From Aquanectria penicillioides (Eukaryota > Ascomycota > Sordariomycetes > Hypocreales > Nectriaceae), in NCBI GenBank assembly GCA_003415625.1, contig PYIU01000008.1:1798001-1862000 (forward strand): a stretch of 64,000 bases of DNA, in the 5' to 3' direction. The position numbers and the translations under genes were made by a program. Below the pieces are notes generated by a model. That model searched no databases. It saw nothing but the letters and a program-made list of their open reading frames with translations, and was not told the DNA's origin. This document shows positions 11,401 through 22,303 of this stretch, piece by piece; positions within the stretch are counted from its first letter, which is position 1; each line of letters begins with the position of its first letter.

Positions 11401-12965
11401 AACCGCACGGGGCCACCTTGCACAGTATTGTGCGAGTGGTTCTCTCGTAGGTTTTTAAGTCGTAGATACGACGGCATAGTCTCCTGAACAGTGGCGGATG
11501 CAGTTGGTGGGTTGATCGTCTCACAAATTTCAAACAACACGTAGGGTATCGCTTTTCCAGATATATTCTTAATATGGCAGAAGATTCGGATCGCATGTCT
11601 TTTCGGCACTGCCTGGTAACTGTTTGTCAACTCTCCACCGGCTGGGCTGTTTGCATACGAATACCTCAACTATAGGAGTATAATAGTGTACGTCATGAAC
11701 CTAGAATCGAATGATATTGCCGGCCAAGTTATGGAATAGCCAAAACTAGTCACCTACGCCGAACAATATACAACTTGATTTTAAAAAGTTCGTATTGGGA
11801 GGGTCTAGAATAAACATCGGGCATGGACAAATATCACATTACAGATGTTTATTGGCGCTTAGAACCCTTCTGGATAGGTTAGGTTCCCCCATGCCCGATC
11901 ACTCCTTTTTCGGAGATCCGAAAGCACACAGATCTTACCCCGGTACAGAGAAATTGGTTGAGAAACTCTTTTATGTGATCCGCGATCGTCAATTGGAGGA
12001 TTTCTTTGAAATCCGTGTCACAGGTGTACGATCATGTCAACATTTCCATGATGCCTCCTTGAGTTCGACCGCAATTCTTATGCACCAGTTGGAGAGTCCA
12101 CAAGCCCACCCGCGGCAATAAGACAGTGGAACAGTGATACGAGAACAGCCTTCAACTTCCTTATTGAGAACCCGGAAGTGAAGTGCTGGCGTTGCCTTTG
12201 AAGCTTATTGATAGCCCATTCGCCACCCGATGGTCGTCCCGTGTTATTTCCAATCGAGTTGAGATTATGTCCATTGAAGTTTTAAGATTTCTCGGCCGAA
12301 CGCCTTGATATGCTCCAATCGATGTGCTCAAATTGTATAATCACTTGCTTTCGGCCCCTCAGGTTGAATGAGATAGTGTCACCGTTATTTGTTACTTGGG
12401 TCACGGCATGCTCAACCACACCAATCACCACTTGAGCATGGGGTTCAGCTTCGTATTCTCAAAGCCCCAAGCTGGGTTCTCCCTATTGCGGTGTGTAAAT
12501 AGGGTTTCGCCGCTTCGGCGCAATGTTAGCCCCCCGCTGCACCGTTGGGGTGGGCTATGGATTAATCTAGAACGAGCCTTTGGGTGTGCTGTTGGAAGAA
12601 GCTTCAATCAGAGTCGTTGATGGCTCGGTAAAATGGTGTGTTTCTAAACTGTAGTGAAACCAGGTATGGGGCTGCGTTGCCGTCTTAGCCGTGAAACCCT
12701 GCGATCTGGTTGTGCTGACCCAAGCTTAGACTAGGAAAATTAAGAGTGGGCGCCAGGCTACTCCTCCCACGGATCGTACCGAAATTCAGGAACCAAGTGG
12801 AACCTGACTTAATCAAGTTGCTTCCATGCCGAACGGACCGAGATTTCCCGTTGCAGTGTATGCCCCGTTTTGGAAATACGGAGGCTTGTGTGACAGGTGC
12901 TTGGTGTCATCAATCTGCTTTCGACGGTGGGAGAATGCGGAAATGCACTTCGACCGTCTCTTGAG
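8451..12965. other. Gene-poor 4.5 kb region
   Basis: No coding gene is supported on either strand; all ORFs are under 130 residues, overlap each other and lack domains. A (TA)n run lies at 8488-8503. The stretch around 10130-10200 and 12500-12550 is richer in G/C runs than its surroundings. I found no terminal repeats or transposase fragments by eye. Heavily mutated transposon remains cannot be excluded without a search. Confidence 0.5.
8488..8503. repeat. (TA)8 microsatellite
   Basis: An uninterrupted alternating A/T run just upstream of the F-box-like gene. Confidence 0.85.
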
Positions 12966-12972
12966 CAGCTGG

Positions 12973-12980
12973 TATATAAG
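12973..12980 (+). promoter_or_regulatory. TATA box of the endopolygalacturonase gene
   Basis: TATATAAG lies 165 nt before the ATG at 13138. A pyrimidine-rich stretch with CTTTG/CTTTAC repeats (13060-13110) separates the two, typical of a strongly expressed fungal hydrolase gene. Confidence 0.6.
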
Positions 12981-13137
12981 AAGATCCCGTGGATCTCAGT
13001 TTCCATTTTTGAATCAGCAAGAATCTGGAATTCGCCTTCGTACTTACTCAGCTTCCTTTGTTTCACACTCGTTACTGTGCTTTGCTTTGCTTTACTTTAC
13101 ACTACGCTACACTCATTTTGACAACATCTCGCCGAAA

Positions 13138-14340
13138 ATGCATTCTCCTCTCATCCTCCTCGGAGCCTTGGCCTCCACTGTCCTTGCTGAGACCGCTGTG
13201 GCTCCTCGCGCTGGCTGCACCTTCACTGACGCAGCAACTGCCATCAAGAACAAGGCTAGCTGCTCCACCATCATCCTCAAGAACATTGCCGTTCCCGCGG
13301 GTACTACTCTGGACATGACTGGCCTCGCGTCCAACACTCACGTAAGCTGTTCAAGAAATTTAATTTCCAACTTTAGACTAACATATCCGGCTCCACGCCG
13401 GCGCAGGTTATCTTCCAGGGAGCCACTACCTTTGGTTACAAGGAGTGGGCTGGACCTCTCATCTCGTTCTCCGGCAGCAACATCCTCATTGAAGGTGCTT
13501 CTGGCCACTCCATTGACTGCCAGGGTCAGCGTTGGTGGGATACCAAGGGCTCCAACGGAGGTAAGTCTAAATCTGATCGATCAAACCTTTGATTCTTGCG
13601 ACCCCAGCCTGACTTTGACAGGTAAAACCAAGCCCAAGTTCTTCTACGCTCATTCTTTGAAGAACTCCAACATCAAGAACCTCAACGTTGCCAACACTCC
13701 CGTCCAGGCTTTCAGCATTAACACCGTCACCAACCTTGGAGTTTACGATATCAACCTGGATAACTCCCTGGGTGACACCAAGGGCGGACACAACACCGAT
13801 GCTTTCGATGTCGGCTCCTCCACTGGTGTCTACATCTCTGGCGCTATCGTCAAGAACCAGGATGACTGCCTGGCCATCAACTCCGGTACCAACATCACCT
13901 TCACTGGTGGCCAGTGCAGCGGTGGCCACGGTCTTTCCATTGGCTCTGTCGGTGGCCGCAGCGATAACGTCGTCAAGACCGTCCGCATCCTGAACTCTAA
14001 GATCAGCGACTCTGACAACGGTGTCCGTATCAAGACTGTCTATGGCGCTACTGGCTCCGTCTCCGATGTCAAGTACGACACCATCACTCTCTCCAACATT
14101 GCCAAGTATGGTATTGTAATTGAGCAGGACTACCAGAACGGCAGCCCCACTGGCACCCCTACCTCTGGTGTTCCCATCACCGATGTTACCATCAATAAGG
14201 TCACTGGTTCCGTCAAGTCTTCCGGTACCAACGTCTACATCCTTTGCGCTTCTTGCAGCAAGTGGACCTGGACTGGTAACAAGGTCACTGGCGGTAAGAC
14301 TGGCAGCTGCAAGGGTGTCCCCAGCGGTGCCTCTTGCTAA
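13138..14340 (+). CDS. Endopolygalacturonase, GH28, secreted
   Basis: Exons 13138-13341, 13407-13560 and 13622-14340 give 358 residues, with introns of 65 and 61 nt. It hydrolyses internal alpha-1,4 bonds of homogalacturonan (pectin) outside the cell. The first 18 residues form a signal peptide ending [10 protein letters not shown], and a short propeptide may end at Arg. All GH28 catalytic motifs are present: Asp179 in NTD, Asp200-Asp201 in QDD, His222 in GHG, and Arg255/Lys257 in RIK. C-terminal Cys pairs (CASC, SCKG, ASC) match fungal endo-enzymes. The upstream in-frame extension to 12826 lacks a signal peptide and includes the TATA box, so it was rejected. An exo-acting GH28 enzyme lies 16 kb away. 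Length and motif set are normal for an active enzyme. Confidence 0.96.
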   Translation: MHSPLILLGALASTVLAETAVAPRAGCTFTDAATAIKNKASCSTIILKNIAVPAGTTLDMTGLASNTHVSCSRNLISNFRLTYPAPRRRRLSSREPLPLVTRSGLDLSSRSPAATSSLKVLLATPLTARVSVGGIPRAPTEVSLNLIDQTFDSCDPSLTLTGKTKPKFFYAHSLKNSNIKNLNVANTPVQAFSINTVTNLGVYDINLDNSLGDTKGGHNTDAFDVGSSTGVYISGAIVKNQDDCLAINSGTNITFTGGQCSGGHGLSIGSVGGRSDNVVKTVRILNSKISDSDNGVRIKTVYGATGSVSDVKYDTITLSNIAKYGIVIEQDYQNGSPTGTPTSGVPITDVTINKVTGSVKSSGTNVYILCASCSKWTWTGNKVTGGKTGSCKGVPSGASC

Positions 14341-15033
14341 ATTTCAGGATAGAATAGCCTGTGAAAGAATATTTAATATGCTAGATGCATATGTCCACAC
14401 TTTCTAGATGCATTCCGCCACATTCCAAGTGTGGCACATTCGATTCGGCCGCATTGTATTTTATAGTACGATTCAGTAGTATTTATATTCAGTACATAAT
14501 TGACGGTAAAACGTCAGCCTCTTGGAAGCACTATATTTGTTCCTTCTTGCAAACGTAACTATTGATGATGTACAGTCCGCAACGACGCTGTGTGTAACAG
14601 AACATTGTTTCGCTCAACTTTTCCTTTACAACACTGAGGCCAATATTAAATGAATTAATTATACATAACATAATTGTACAAAGACTTCAAGTGTCATCTT
14701 AAGGTTGATTTTGATATCTCTTTCTGCTTCTTTCTGCTTCCTTGGTCACTCTTTTCGCTTTTACCACCACAACCAACCCCAAGGGCCACGATCCTCTGGT
14801 TGTCAGCATCTAAGCGTGTTTTCAAAATATTAAGAGCATGATAAACTATAAATAAACCACGGGCGGAACTATAATTATTTTTGATGAGTTTCATTCCTTG
14901 GCGTCTAAAACAATATACGTTAATAGAGTTGTACGATGGCCGAGACACGAGCTTAGATTGATTATCATTTCACGGAAGTGATTGCAGAGATTTAGTTCTA
15001 AATATATCAATAAACTGTTTAAATAGCCTTTCC
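14341..15033. other. Intergenic region between convergent genes
   Basis: An A/T-rich spacer holding the 3' ends of the polygalacturonase and asparaginase genes. No ORF with a recognisable domain. Confidence 0.6.
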
Positions 15034-16498
15034 TCACTGATAGTAAGCCTTCTGGCTTGCCCAGGAGCTATATACTGCCTCTCTAAGGGGAGTTTCGAAC
15101 ACATCCCGAATCTCATCCAAGGTGAACCCTGCGTTGATGGCGAGCTGGAGCATAACTCGAGCCTGCTCGGCACCTACATATGAGGCGTAAAAACTACAAA
15201 GTTTAGGTTTTAGTGCATCGAAAGAGTTGAAAAATATGGTTGTAACTTACATTGAGCCTGGGAATCGAGCGGGGACTCCGGTTCCGGTAGCTGGTCGGGC
15301 TACGGCGATTGTAGGAATGCCTTGCTCAAACAAACTTGCGGCAGCTTTCTGAGCGCTTGGACTTAATTGAGCAGCGCCGGGGCCTAGGATAACCAAACCT
15401 CTTTCACTTGGTTAGCACAGCAACGTTACAGGAGAATTTGAATAACATACTTAGCTCCATTTGCTACAGCGGCGTGCATCAATGATGCATCAAAGCCCTC
15501 TAGTATATAATCAGCATGAAGAAACTGGCATGTATTTCTACTAGTTTGGTACTTACGATGGCCATAGAGAATAACCACTGAGGGTAGTAGTGTTGTGTTG
15601 GTAATGTCAAAGTATGGGCGACCAGTAGGGTATGCCGCGTCAAAGTAATAAAATGGCTGTCCCGCAAGGAAGACGCCAAGATTACCTTGCTCCAGGGCTT
15701 TGAAAGTATCTGGAGTGTTGGCGTTCACCTTTGTGGAGTAAAATATCGAGGTAATTCTACAAAGTCAGCCTGTAAGTCGATCGTGGGGTTGAGACTTTTC
15801 ACCTGTCGTTGAACGCGATGAGACCACCCCGGTTACGCGATGATGGAGATACGGCAGCTGCAACCGCCTGATAAAAGTTCGATCTACCATCAGGGGAAAT
15901 ATAGGTATCCGGGCGCATGGCACCAGTCGCAATAAATGGCTTTGAGCAGTTGAATGTCAAGTCGACACCAAACGCCTACCGACCATCAGCAACAAGTGTG
16001 TTATTTGCTGGGGTAAACTCACTGTTTCTTCCAAGGTATTTGTGCCATGAAACATGATTGCACCGACAATGTCAGAGTCTTTAGCACATAGTTGCTTGTT
16101 CGCATGCTGGCTAATATTTAGGTAGAGTGACGAATTAAGGCCCGAACTTCCCCCAGTAACGTTGAAATTTACGACAGCTATTTGGGCTACGTCTAACACT
16201 TCGGAGACGTTTCCAATCAACTGTTCGGGTGTAGGCCCAACGCCAGAGCCATAATTTACATTATCTAGTCGACTATAATTGGATGCGGAAAGAATCGTCC
16301 CCTTGGCACTGTAAATTCTGCATTTTCAAGGTTAGCAAGGGTAAAGATGAACCACTACTCTACATACACGACTTTCGGCAAGGAGGTATTAGTCGAAATC
16401 CACTCTAGACCGGAGTCAAATTTAGCCTGGACTGTTGGTAATATAACAGCGACCAAGACAGCGACCCTTGTCACTGCGGTAAAAAAGTTTGGTAGCAT
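15034..16498 (-). CDS. Secreted L-asparaginase-like protein (type II fold) with an altered active site
   Basis: Seven exons: 16498-16368, 16317-16023, 15975-15803, 15756-15557, 15499-15451, 15400-15251 and 15193-15034. Introns are 46-57 nt, and the 1158 nt sum to 385 residues. A signal peptide (about residues 1-25) precedes a type II asparaginase domain, which normally splits asparagine into aspartate and ammonia. Family landmarks are present: KGTI with Thr51, FHGTNTLEETA at about 133-143, GAMRP, a Lys in STKVNANT, and the C-terminal segment GTGVPARF. Two positions are unusual. The usual TGG before the first catalytic Thr reads SAKG. The usual Asp in HGTD is Asn137, encoded by AAT. Many N-glycosylation sequons support secretion. 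The fold assignment is firm; activity is doubtful or altered. Confidence 0.92.
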
Positions 16499-17378
16499 GG
16501 CGATGGCTTTTAACGAAACGGGATGAAGTCACTCGATTAATTCATAAACGATCAGCACCCTTCTTGGACCATATTATACCTCACTACTTCACAAATACTC
16601 CGCTTTTCGCACCCAGATCAAACTCCGAGATATCGGCCGTCCCTTGGCATTGACAGGGAAATGCTCTCAAGTTATGGCATCATAGTGGGCGGGGGGTCTA
16701 TTGTTTCCACTCTCTTATCTACCCCTCCTGATAACAGCCTACCGAGATGTTGTAGATACTGATAAACGTGACTCGTTACCGGAACAGCAGAGGTCAGGGC
16801 CTTGTCAATCGCCCTGATCGTCACGGTGTTGATAGTGGTGGTGCGAGGAGACTAAAAGAGTTTACCTAAATTCTATGCTTGATATCGGGCTTCGGCCAAG
16901 TGGGGCGATATAATCGGGTGGCTGGTATCGAGGGTTTCTATCTAGTCGGTGAGAGTGCGGGGTGACGATCATTTGGGTTTGCGAACGACTGGGTACCGTT
17001 ATCTCGAACCTTGTTGAAAGCTTGAGGAACCTGTGGGGTCTGTCGGAGTCGGTCTGTCGGAGTCGGAGTGTCGGAGTCCGATGCCTATATGTTGATGCTA
17101 GTTAAAGTGAAGAACGATATAAAAATTGCCGCGCAATTCCCGAGAAGTTGCACGCGGGAGACACTACACCAGCCGGGGTCTCAAATGCTCGTTTTCCCTG
17201 TTTATAAGAAGCGAGTGGCACACGTTTCACGGTTCCAGCTAGTTCCAGTCACGGTGCCGAATTATTTAGCCAACTTGTTGCTCATAGGTGCAGAATATCA
17301 CTAGAAATAAACCCCCACCCAAGCTTGCCCATCTACTAATATTTTTTCTAATCCCTATTATTTTACATTGATTGCAGG
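16499..17378. other. Intergenic region upstream of the asparaginase gene
   Basis: Promoter region of the minus-strand asparaginase gene and 3' flank of the membrane-protein gene. It contains the short direct repeats listed at 17041-17080. No ORF is convincing. Confidence 0.55.
17041..17080. repeat. Short direct repeats (TCGGAGTC units)
   Basis: Four closely spaced copies of TCGGAGTC, with TGT spacers between some of them. Possibly a transcription-factor array or a minisatellite slip. Confidence 0.7.
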
Positions 17379-18276
17379 TTATGGTTTGTCTTGGTTCGCA
17401 AGAGATACGGGCGAGCTGCCGAATCCTCTTGGTCTTTGGTTCTTTGCATTCGTGGACTCGAAATCTGAGCGATACAAACGTTGGATTAGTGTTATGTTTA
17501 TGCATAACGAACAGAACAGGAGAGCGCTTTGCATGTTAGTAAAATCCTCTGGTCGCGTATCTTGTTCGAGCATACCTGCAAATGATACCCGCTACCCATG
17601 ACCCATCCACAGCTATACACCTCTTGCTGGCATATGGACTAACGCACTTCTTGAGTGTTTCATGGCCTAGAAGTGGCACATATTTGGATTGGAAGACGAC
17701 GAGGATAATCCAAACGCTGAGGAAAACGACATGACCGGGGACCCAGCATAGGAGGAATGTCCTCCTAGAGGGTTTCGCGTCTCCATGAGTGCGGAAACTC
17801 TTCATGGAGGACAGGAACGCCCTGTAGGTTGTGATGAGTCCCCAGTTAAGGATTAAACCGAGAAACGCCTGTAAGAAATGCAAAGTCAGAATCTGGATCG
17901 AGGCTAAGCACCGTCACGACCATACCACAGCGATTTCTGTTCCTTGTGTGGCTAGAGCCCAGGCTGAGAATTCAAGAGCGCGCCGAGTCTTACTGGTCAG
18001 AGCTATGCAAGCTACAAAACATGTAACTGCATTGGCCAACAGGGCAATGATGGACACGGAAAAGCCCGCGATTCCAAGGTGGCGTGCTGAACGGGGCGGC
18101 TTGAGTGCCCCGACATTGCCACTAGCGTAGTGCGTGTTTGGAGACATGGAGTCTTGTTGTGCAAAATGCTTGATGGCAGCGTGCGTGAGGATGAGGGAGA
18201 AAAATGGAGCTTTTAGATGTCCGCCAAACATCACTTGGAACATGAACAAGCTTAGATATAGTCTCAATTCATTCAT
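17379..18276 (-). CDS. Multi-pass membrane protein, unknown function
   Basis: Three exons, 18276-17926, 17868-17576 and 17526-17379, with introns of 57 and 49 nt. The last intron has a perfect TTTACTAAC branch site. The exons sum to 792 nt and 263 residues. Four to five hydrophobic segments are visible: residues about 5-30, 70-98, 110-138, 150-176 and 205-230. They are joined by basic loops, and the tail is hydrophilic (NQRPRGFGSSP). I do not recognise the family; it is not an obvious RTA1, MARVEL or transporter protein. It lies head-to-head with the arginyl-tRNA synthetase gene. The three-exon model is inferred from splice signals and frame continuity only. Confidence 0.68.
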
Positions 18277-19032
18277 GCTCCTCGAGTGGCAGGGCGCATG
18301 AATCTACAGGCGGGAATTTCTTAGCATTGTCCAGAAAACAGAGGAAAACGCCTTCTGGCCGCAGTGCTGAACAGTGCCCCGCCATTCGTTTGTGGCTGAG
18401 TCAGGTACCTAAATGTGCCAACGGGTGGGGAAGCCACAGCAGCAGGCGTCTAAGCCCAGCTAGGCTAACTCAAAGAGCCCACCAGGCCGGCTGGCTGTGT
18501 GTGAGATAATCTTGCTTAACTTGCCCCTTGATTTGTATGTCTTCGTCTTCGGACAGTTACAGATCTCCCATTCAACTGCAGGTTCCTAAAATCGAAGTCA
18601 GCTCGAGTACAATAGCTCAAATCGTATGGGCTGTTCTCCACAGCCACACAGATAGGACGCTAGCACCGCAGCCGAGAGTGCGAGGTCCTTCCACGGACGG
18701 CTTAAAATCTTGCCACGAGAGCCCAGACGCAGGAGACCAGGTGCTATATAGTCGATAGCATCGCGATTTTGTGCCTCCTTGTAAAATTTCCTAACTTAAT
18801 ATAATTTCAGAAAAGGAAATAAGTTTTCGGGCGCGGGTCTGCTGAGGATGCTGACTCAAAGGGACACACTTCCCTAGGTAGAGAGGCATCTGACAGGGAG
18901 GGAACAACACGCATGTATTTACATCTTACAGTGACTCATCAACGACAACCATTCATCCGTTTAAAACAAGGATTCCGGGACGCTCTTCTTCTTCTTCTTT
19001 TTTTTTTCTTTCTTCCAGAACTAACCCAAATC
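18277..19032. other. Divergent promoter region between membrane protein and ArgRS genes
   Basis: No gene is supported. A CT-rich tract at 18987-19018, ending just before the ArgRS ATG, is typical of fungal housekeeping leaders. Confidence 0.6.
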
Positions 19033-21098
19033 ATGACCACATTAACCACATCGGGCCTTTCGGCTCTTCTGGCTGCGATCGGCGCAGGGCCCGTTCCCGC
19101 AACCCTCGACAACTCCCACATGGCCCACGTGCTTCATCGTCCTATTGACATATACCGTGCTTACCTCGCAGATGTCCTCAGCAATCTGTCTGGATGCAGC
19201 ACAGCTATTGTATACGATGCCATCCAAGCCCCCAACAAGCTTCAAAAAGGCGACTTGATACTTCCAGTTCCCCGTCTACGCCTCAACGGGAAGAAGCCAA
19301 GTGATGAGGCGCTCGAGTTTGCGGCCAACTTCTCCCCTACCCATGCACTTTTCCAGAAGCCCAATGCTAGCGGGATTCAGTTACCGATTTACTTCAACCC
19401 TCAGCCTCTATCTCGACTTCTTCTGCCCTACATATTTGAACGACAAGATTCGTACGGCGAGGACCCGCTGGTCGGCCTGCGGGATCCGTCCCACCCCAGT
19501 CTCGCCCGCAAGAAGGTCATCGTCGAATTCTCATCCCCCAATATAGCCAAGGAATTTCACGCTGGACATCTCCGAAGCACCATCATCGGCGCATACATTT
19601 CGAAATTATACGAAAGCATGGGCTGGGAGGTGGTAAAGGTCAATTACCTTGGTGATTGGGGCAAGCAGTTTGGGCTCTTGGCTGTTGGTTGGCAGCGGTT
19701 CGGGTCTGAGGAAGCCCTAGCTCGCGAACCACTGCGCCATTTGCTTGATGTTTACGCTCGAACCCATTCCCTATTTGAGCCTGAGAAGAAAGCCAGCCGC
19801 AAAGCGCGAGATGAGGGCCGTGATACGGCTGAGATCGAGTCACAAGGTTTGTATGCTGAGCGTAACGCATATTTCCGCCGAATGGAGGATGGTGACGAAG
19901 AAGCCCTTGCATTGTGGCGACGCTTCCGCGATATCAGTGTTGAGAGGTACGTATCAACATACGCCCGACTTGGCATCAGTTTCGATGAATACTCTGGCGA
20001 ATCACAAGTAAAATCCACCACGATCGAAGCAGTGGAAAAAGCACTTGCAGAAGGCGGCATATATGAAGAACGCGATGGCTCCTGGTTGATTGACTTCAGC
20101 AAGTATGGCACGAAAGGTCTTGGCACAGTTATTGTGCGTGGTCGCACAGGCAGTACCACATACCTTTTGCGAGATATCGCCGCCATTCTAGAACGTGAGG
20201 AGAAGTATGCCTTCGACAAGATGATCTACGTCGTCTCCACAGAGCAGGACCTCTACTTCAAACGTGTTTTTAAGACACTCGAACTCATTGGTCGGGCTGA
20301 CCTTGCTAGCCGCCTGCAGCATGTCAACTTCGGCAAAGTGAAGGGCATGTCCTCCCGATCCGGAAATGTACAACTGCTGAGCGACATTCTTGATCAGGCA
20401 AGCGAGGCTATGCACGAAGTTATGCGTCGCAACGAGGAGAAATATTCACAAATGCTCGATCCTCATGCAATCGCAGAGGATGTTGGGATATCTGCTGTCA
20501 TGGTACAGGACATGTCTGCGAAGCGCATCCACGACTATCCTTTCGAATTGTCTCGAATGACCTCTTTCGAAGGTGATACAGGTCCATACTTGCAGTACTG
20601 CCATGCTCGACTAAGCTCGATATTGCGTAAGGCTGGGGTCACCCGTGATGCCTTGGTAGATAACCTTACCAACAACCCAGGCGGCCTCGACGCGGATCTT
20701 GCTGACAAGCCGCAATGCGTCGACTTGCTGCGCTTGATGGCCCAGTACCCAGACGTCACAGCCACAGCGATGCAGAACTTGGAACCTTCTACCGTACTCA
20801 CATATTTGTTCCGATTGACACGTCAACTATCGTCTTGTTACCACATGATCCAGGTCGTTGGTGCTCCCGAGGGTCGTGAAGTGATAATGGCCCGAGCTAC
20901 ATTATATGAAGCTGCGCGTCAGGTCTTAGAAAATGGGATGGTGCTACTGGGTTTGAGCCCTGTCGACAGGTAAGCCAAAATCCTCTAAACTCTTATTAGT
21001 CTCTGCATTTGTATGCTCCATACCATGATCTTGCATCGGGAGAGATACCTTCTTTGTAGCGTATGGACAGAATTAACTTTGATGCTCTTAGGATGTAA
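19033..21098 (+). CDS. Arginyl-tRNA synthetase
   Basis: Exon 1 is 19033-20969 and exon 2 is 21092-21098, separated by a 122-nt intron (GTAAGC...CTTAG); 647 residues. This class I synthetase charges tRNA-Arg. The order is an N-terminal additional domain, the Rossmann catalytic core with the HIGH-like motif HAGH (about residues 176-179), the KMSKS-equivalent KGMSSR (about 437-442) and the helical anticodon-binding domain. Read unspliced, the ORF stops right after SPVDR at a TAA that is part of the splice donor. Splicing to the 7-nt exon changes the end to Asp-Arg-Met-stop, matching the invariant C-terminal Met of eukaryotic ArgRS. Start choice: ATG 19033 follows the CT tract. An in-frame ATG at 18913 would add a 40-residue N-terminus that might serve a mitochondrial form. 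Confidence 0.96.
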
Positions 21099-21448
21099 TT
21101 AATCGTAGCATGAGGGGTACCGAATCACTCCCGGCATGTGTGAAATGTACACGTATAGCCAATTTGAATCAAGACATCCTTTGACGTCTCTCTATTTTAC
21201 AAAATTTTGAAGTATTTGGGCCGAGAATCTTCAAATTTGAAAATCAAGACCTTGACCGATAATGCCGTGGATTAGAGTACAGAGTGCAGAACGAGCTTGG
21301 TGCTGTTAACTTGTCAAAATGCAGAGGCATTGATGGCAAAGTATAAAAACATAAATCGTGATTGAGCCAGACACTAAGAAATCATAATTCTACATGATCC
21401 CAGATCCCATATGTTTTAAAACGCTTTCCATTCTTTGCATTGCAGTTC
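21099..21448. other. Intergenic spacer between convergent genes
   Basis: A/T-rich 3' flanks of ArgRS and of the seven-helix membrane protein; nothing else seen. Confidence 0.6.
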
Positions 21449-22303
21449 TCAGGCCCTGAGCTGTGCTTTTGATACAGCTCCAATTCCAAACCAGCCTCCC
21501 CAGATAACAGCTATGACAACACCAAGCTGCATTCCAAACAAAAGGATAAGTTTGGTGATAAATGTGCCCATAATCGGATCCAAGCTAGAAATTCGATTGA
21601 GGGCATAAGTCAAGTTGTAGCCAATTCTCACCAACTGGAACGGCAAGGCAGCGCAGGCAGCGCGATACATATGCCTTGCGAACCGAAAGTTGGGGTGCGA
21701 TCGCTCTGCTACAACGCGTCTTCCCGTCGCCCACAACCACCAACAGACACCAAACATGACAAAAAGCATCATACAGTTTCCAATCTTATTCAGGTTGGCC
21801 GACGCAACGCCTTCGGGAGCCGTAGCGCTAGGGGCGCCGCCATAGGTTGCGAGAGCAATACCCACGGTGTTAGCCAAGTGGGTGATGCCAAGGATAATCT
21901 TTTCTTTCCAAGGCTTCGGAAATTGCGGGAGCATGTTATTTCTGTCCCACCCAAATGTCAGCAACAATAACTTCAAGTTGAAATGAGCTATACGAGAGAC
22001 GTACACTTCGTAAATCATGCCAATAATAGTCAACGTCAAGCAAGCAAGGCTACCAGCATTGGTCATGATGGCGACCGTGTTCGGAATTTCGGGATCATGG
22101 CGATGAGCAATCTGGTAGGCGTCCGATACGAAACGGAGGGCGAAATAGGAAACGAAGATTGGCCAGCAAACCATGCCGGCCTTTCCATGCTTCCAAGTGA
22201 TCCAAACTGTGGGGAAGAAAAGAGCGGCGTGGATCGCAAGGTCTGCAATGGAAAGGTTTATTTTATCCGCGGAAGGCGGCTGGATCACGCGGATTTCCAT
22301 CAT
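21449..22303 (-). CDS. Seven-helix integral membrane protein, unknown function
   Basis: The whole span is open (284 residues), but a likely intron of 63 nt lies at 22004-21942 (GTACGT...GGACAG, with a CTGAC branch). Because 63 is a multiple of three the frame is open either way; spliced length is 263 residues. Seven hydrophobic segments are clear: about residues 17-38, 42-67, 74-100, then after the splice 112-133, 150-176, 188-212 and 220-250. Short charged loops join them, including WKHGKAG and GRRVVAERSHPN. The build fits the large, uncharacterised fungal seven-helix (GPCR-like/DUF) protein group. No ligand or G-protein partner can be inferred. Confidence 0.75.
   Translation of the reverse strand: MMEIRVIQPPSADKINLSIADLAIHAALFFPTVWITWKHGKAGMVCWPIFVSYFALRFVSDAYQIAHRHDPEIPNTVAIMTNAGSLACLTLTIIGMIYEVYVSRIAHFNLKLLLLTFGWDRNNMLPQFPKPWKEKIILGITHLANTVGIALATYGGAPSATAPEGVASANLNKIGNCMMLFVMFGVCWWLWATGRRVVAERSHPNFRFARHMYRAACAALPFQLVRIGYNLTYALNRISSLDPIMGTFITKLILLFGMQLGVVIAVIWGGWFGIGAVSKAQLRA

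Noticed and set aside
12826..13137. N-terminal extension of the endopolygalacturonase ORF
   Set aside because: It contains the TATA box and hides the signal peptide that starts at 13138.
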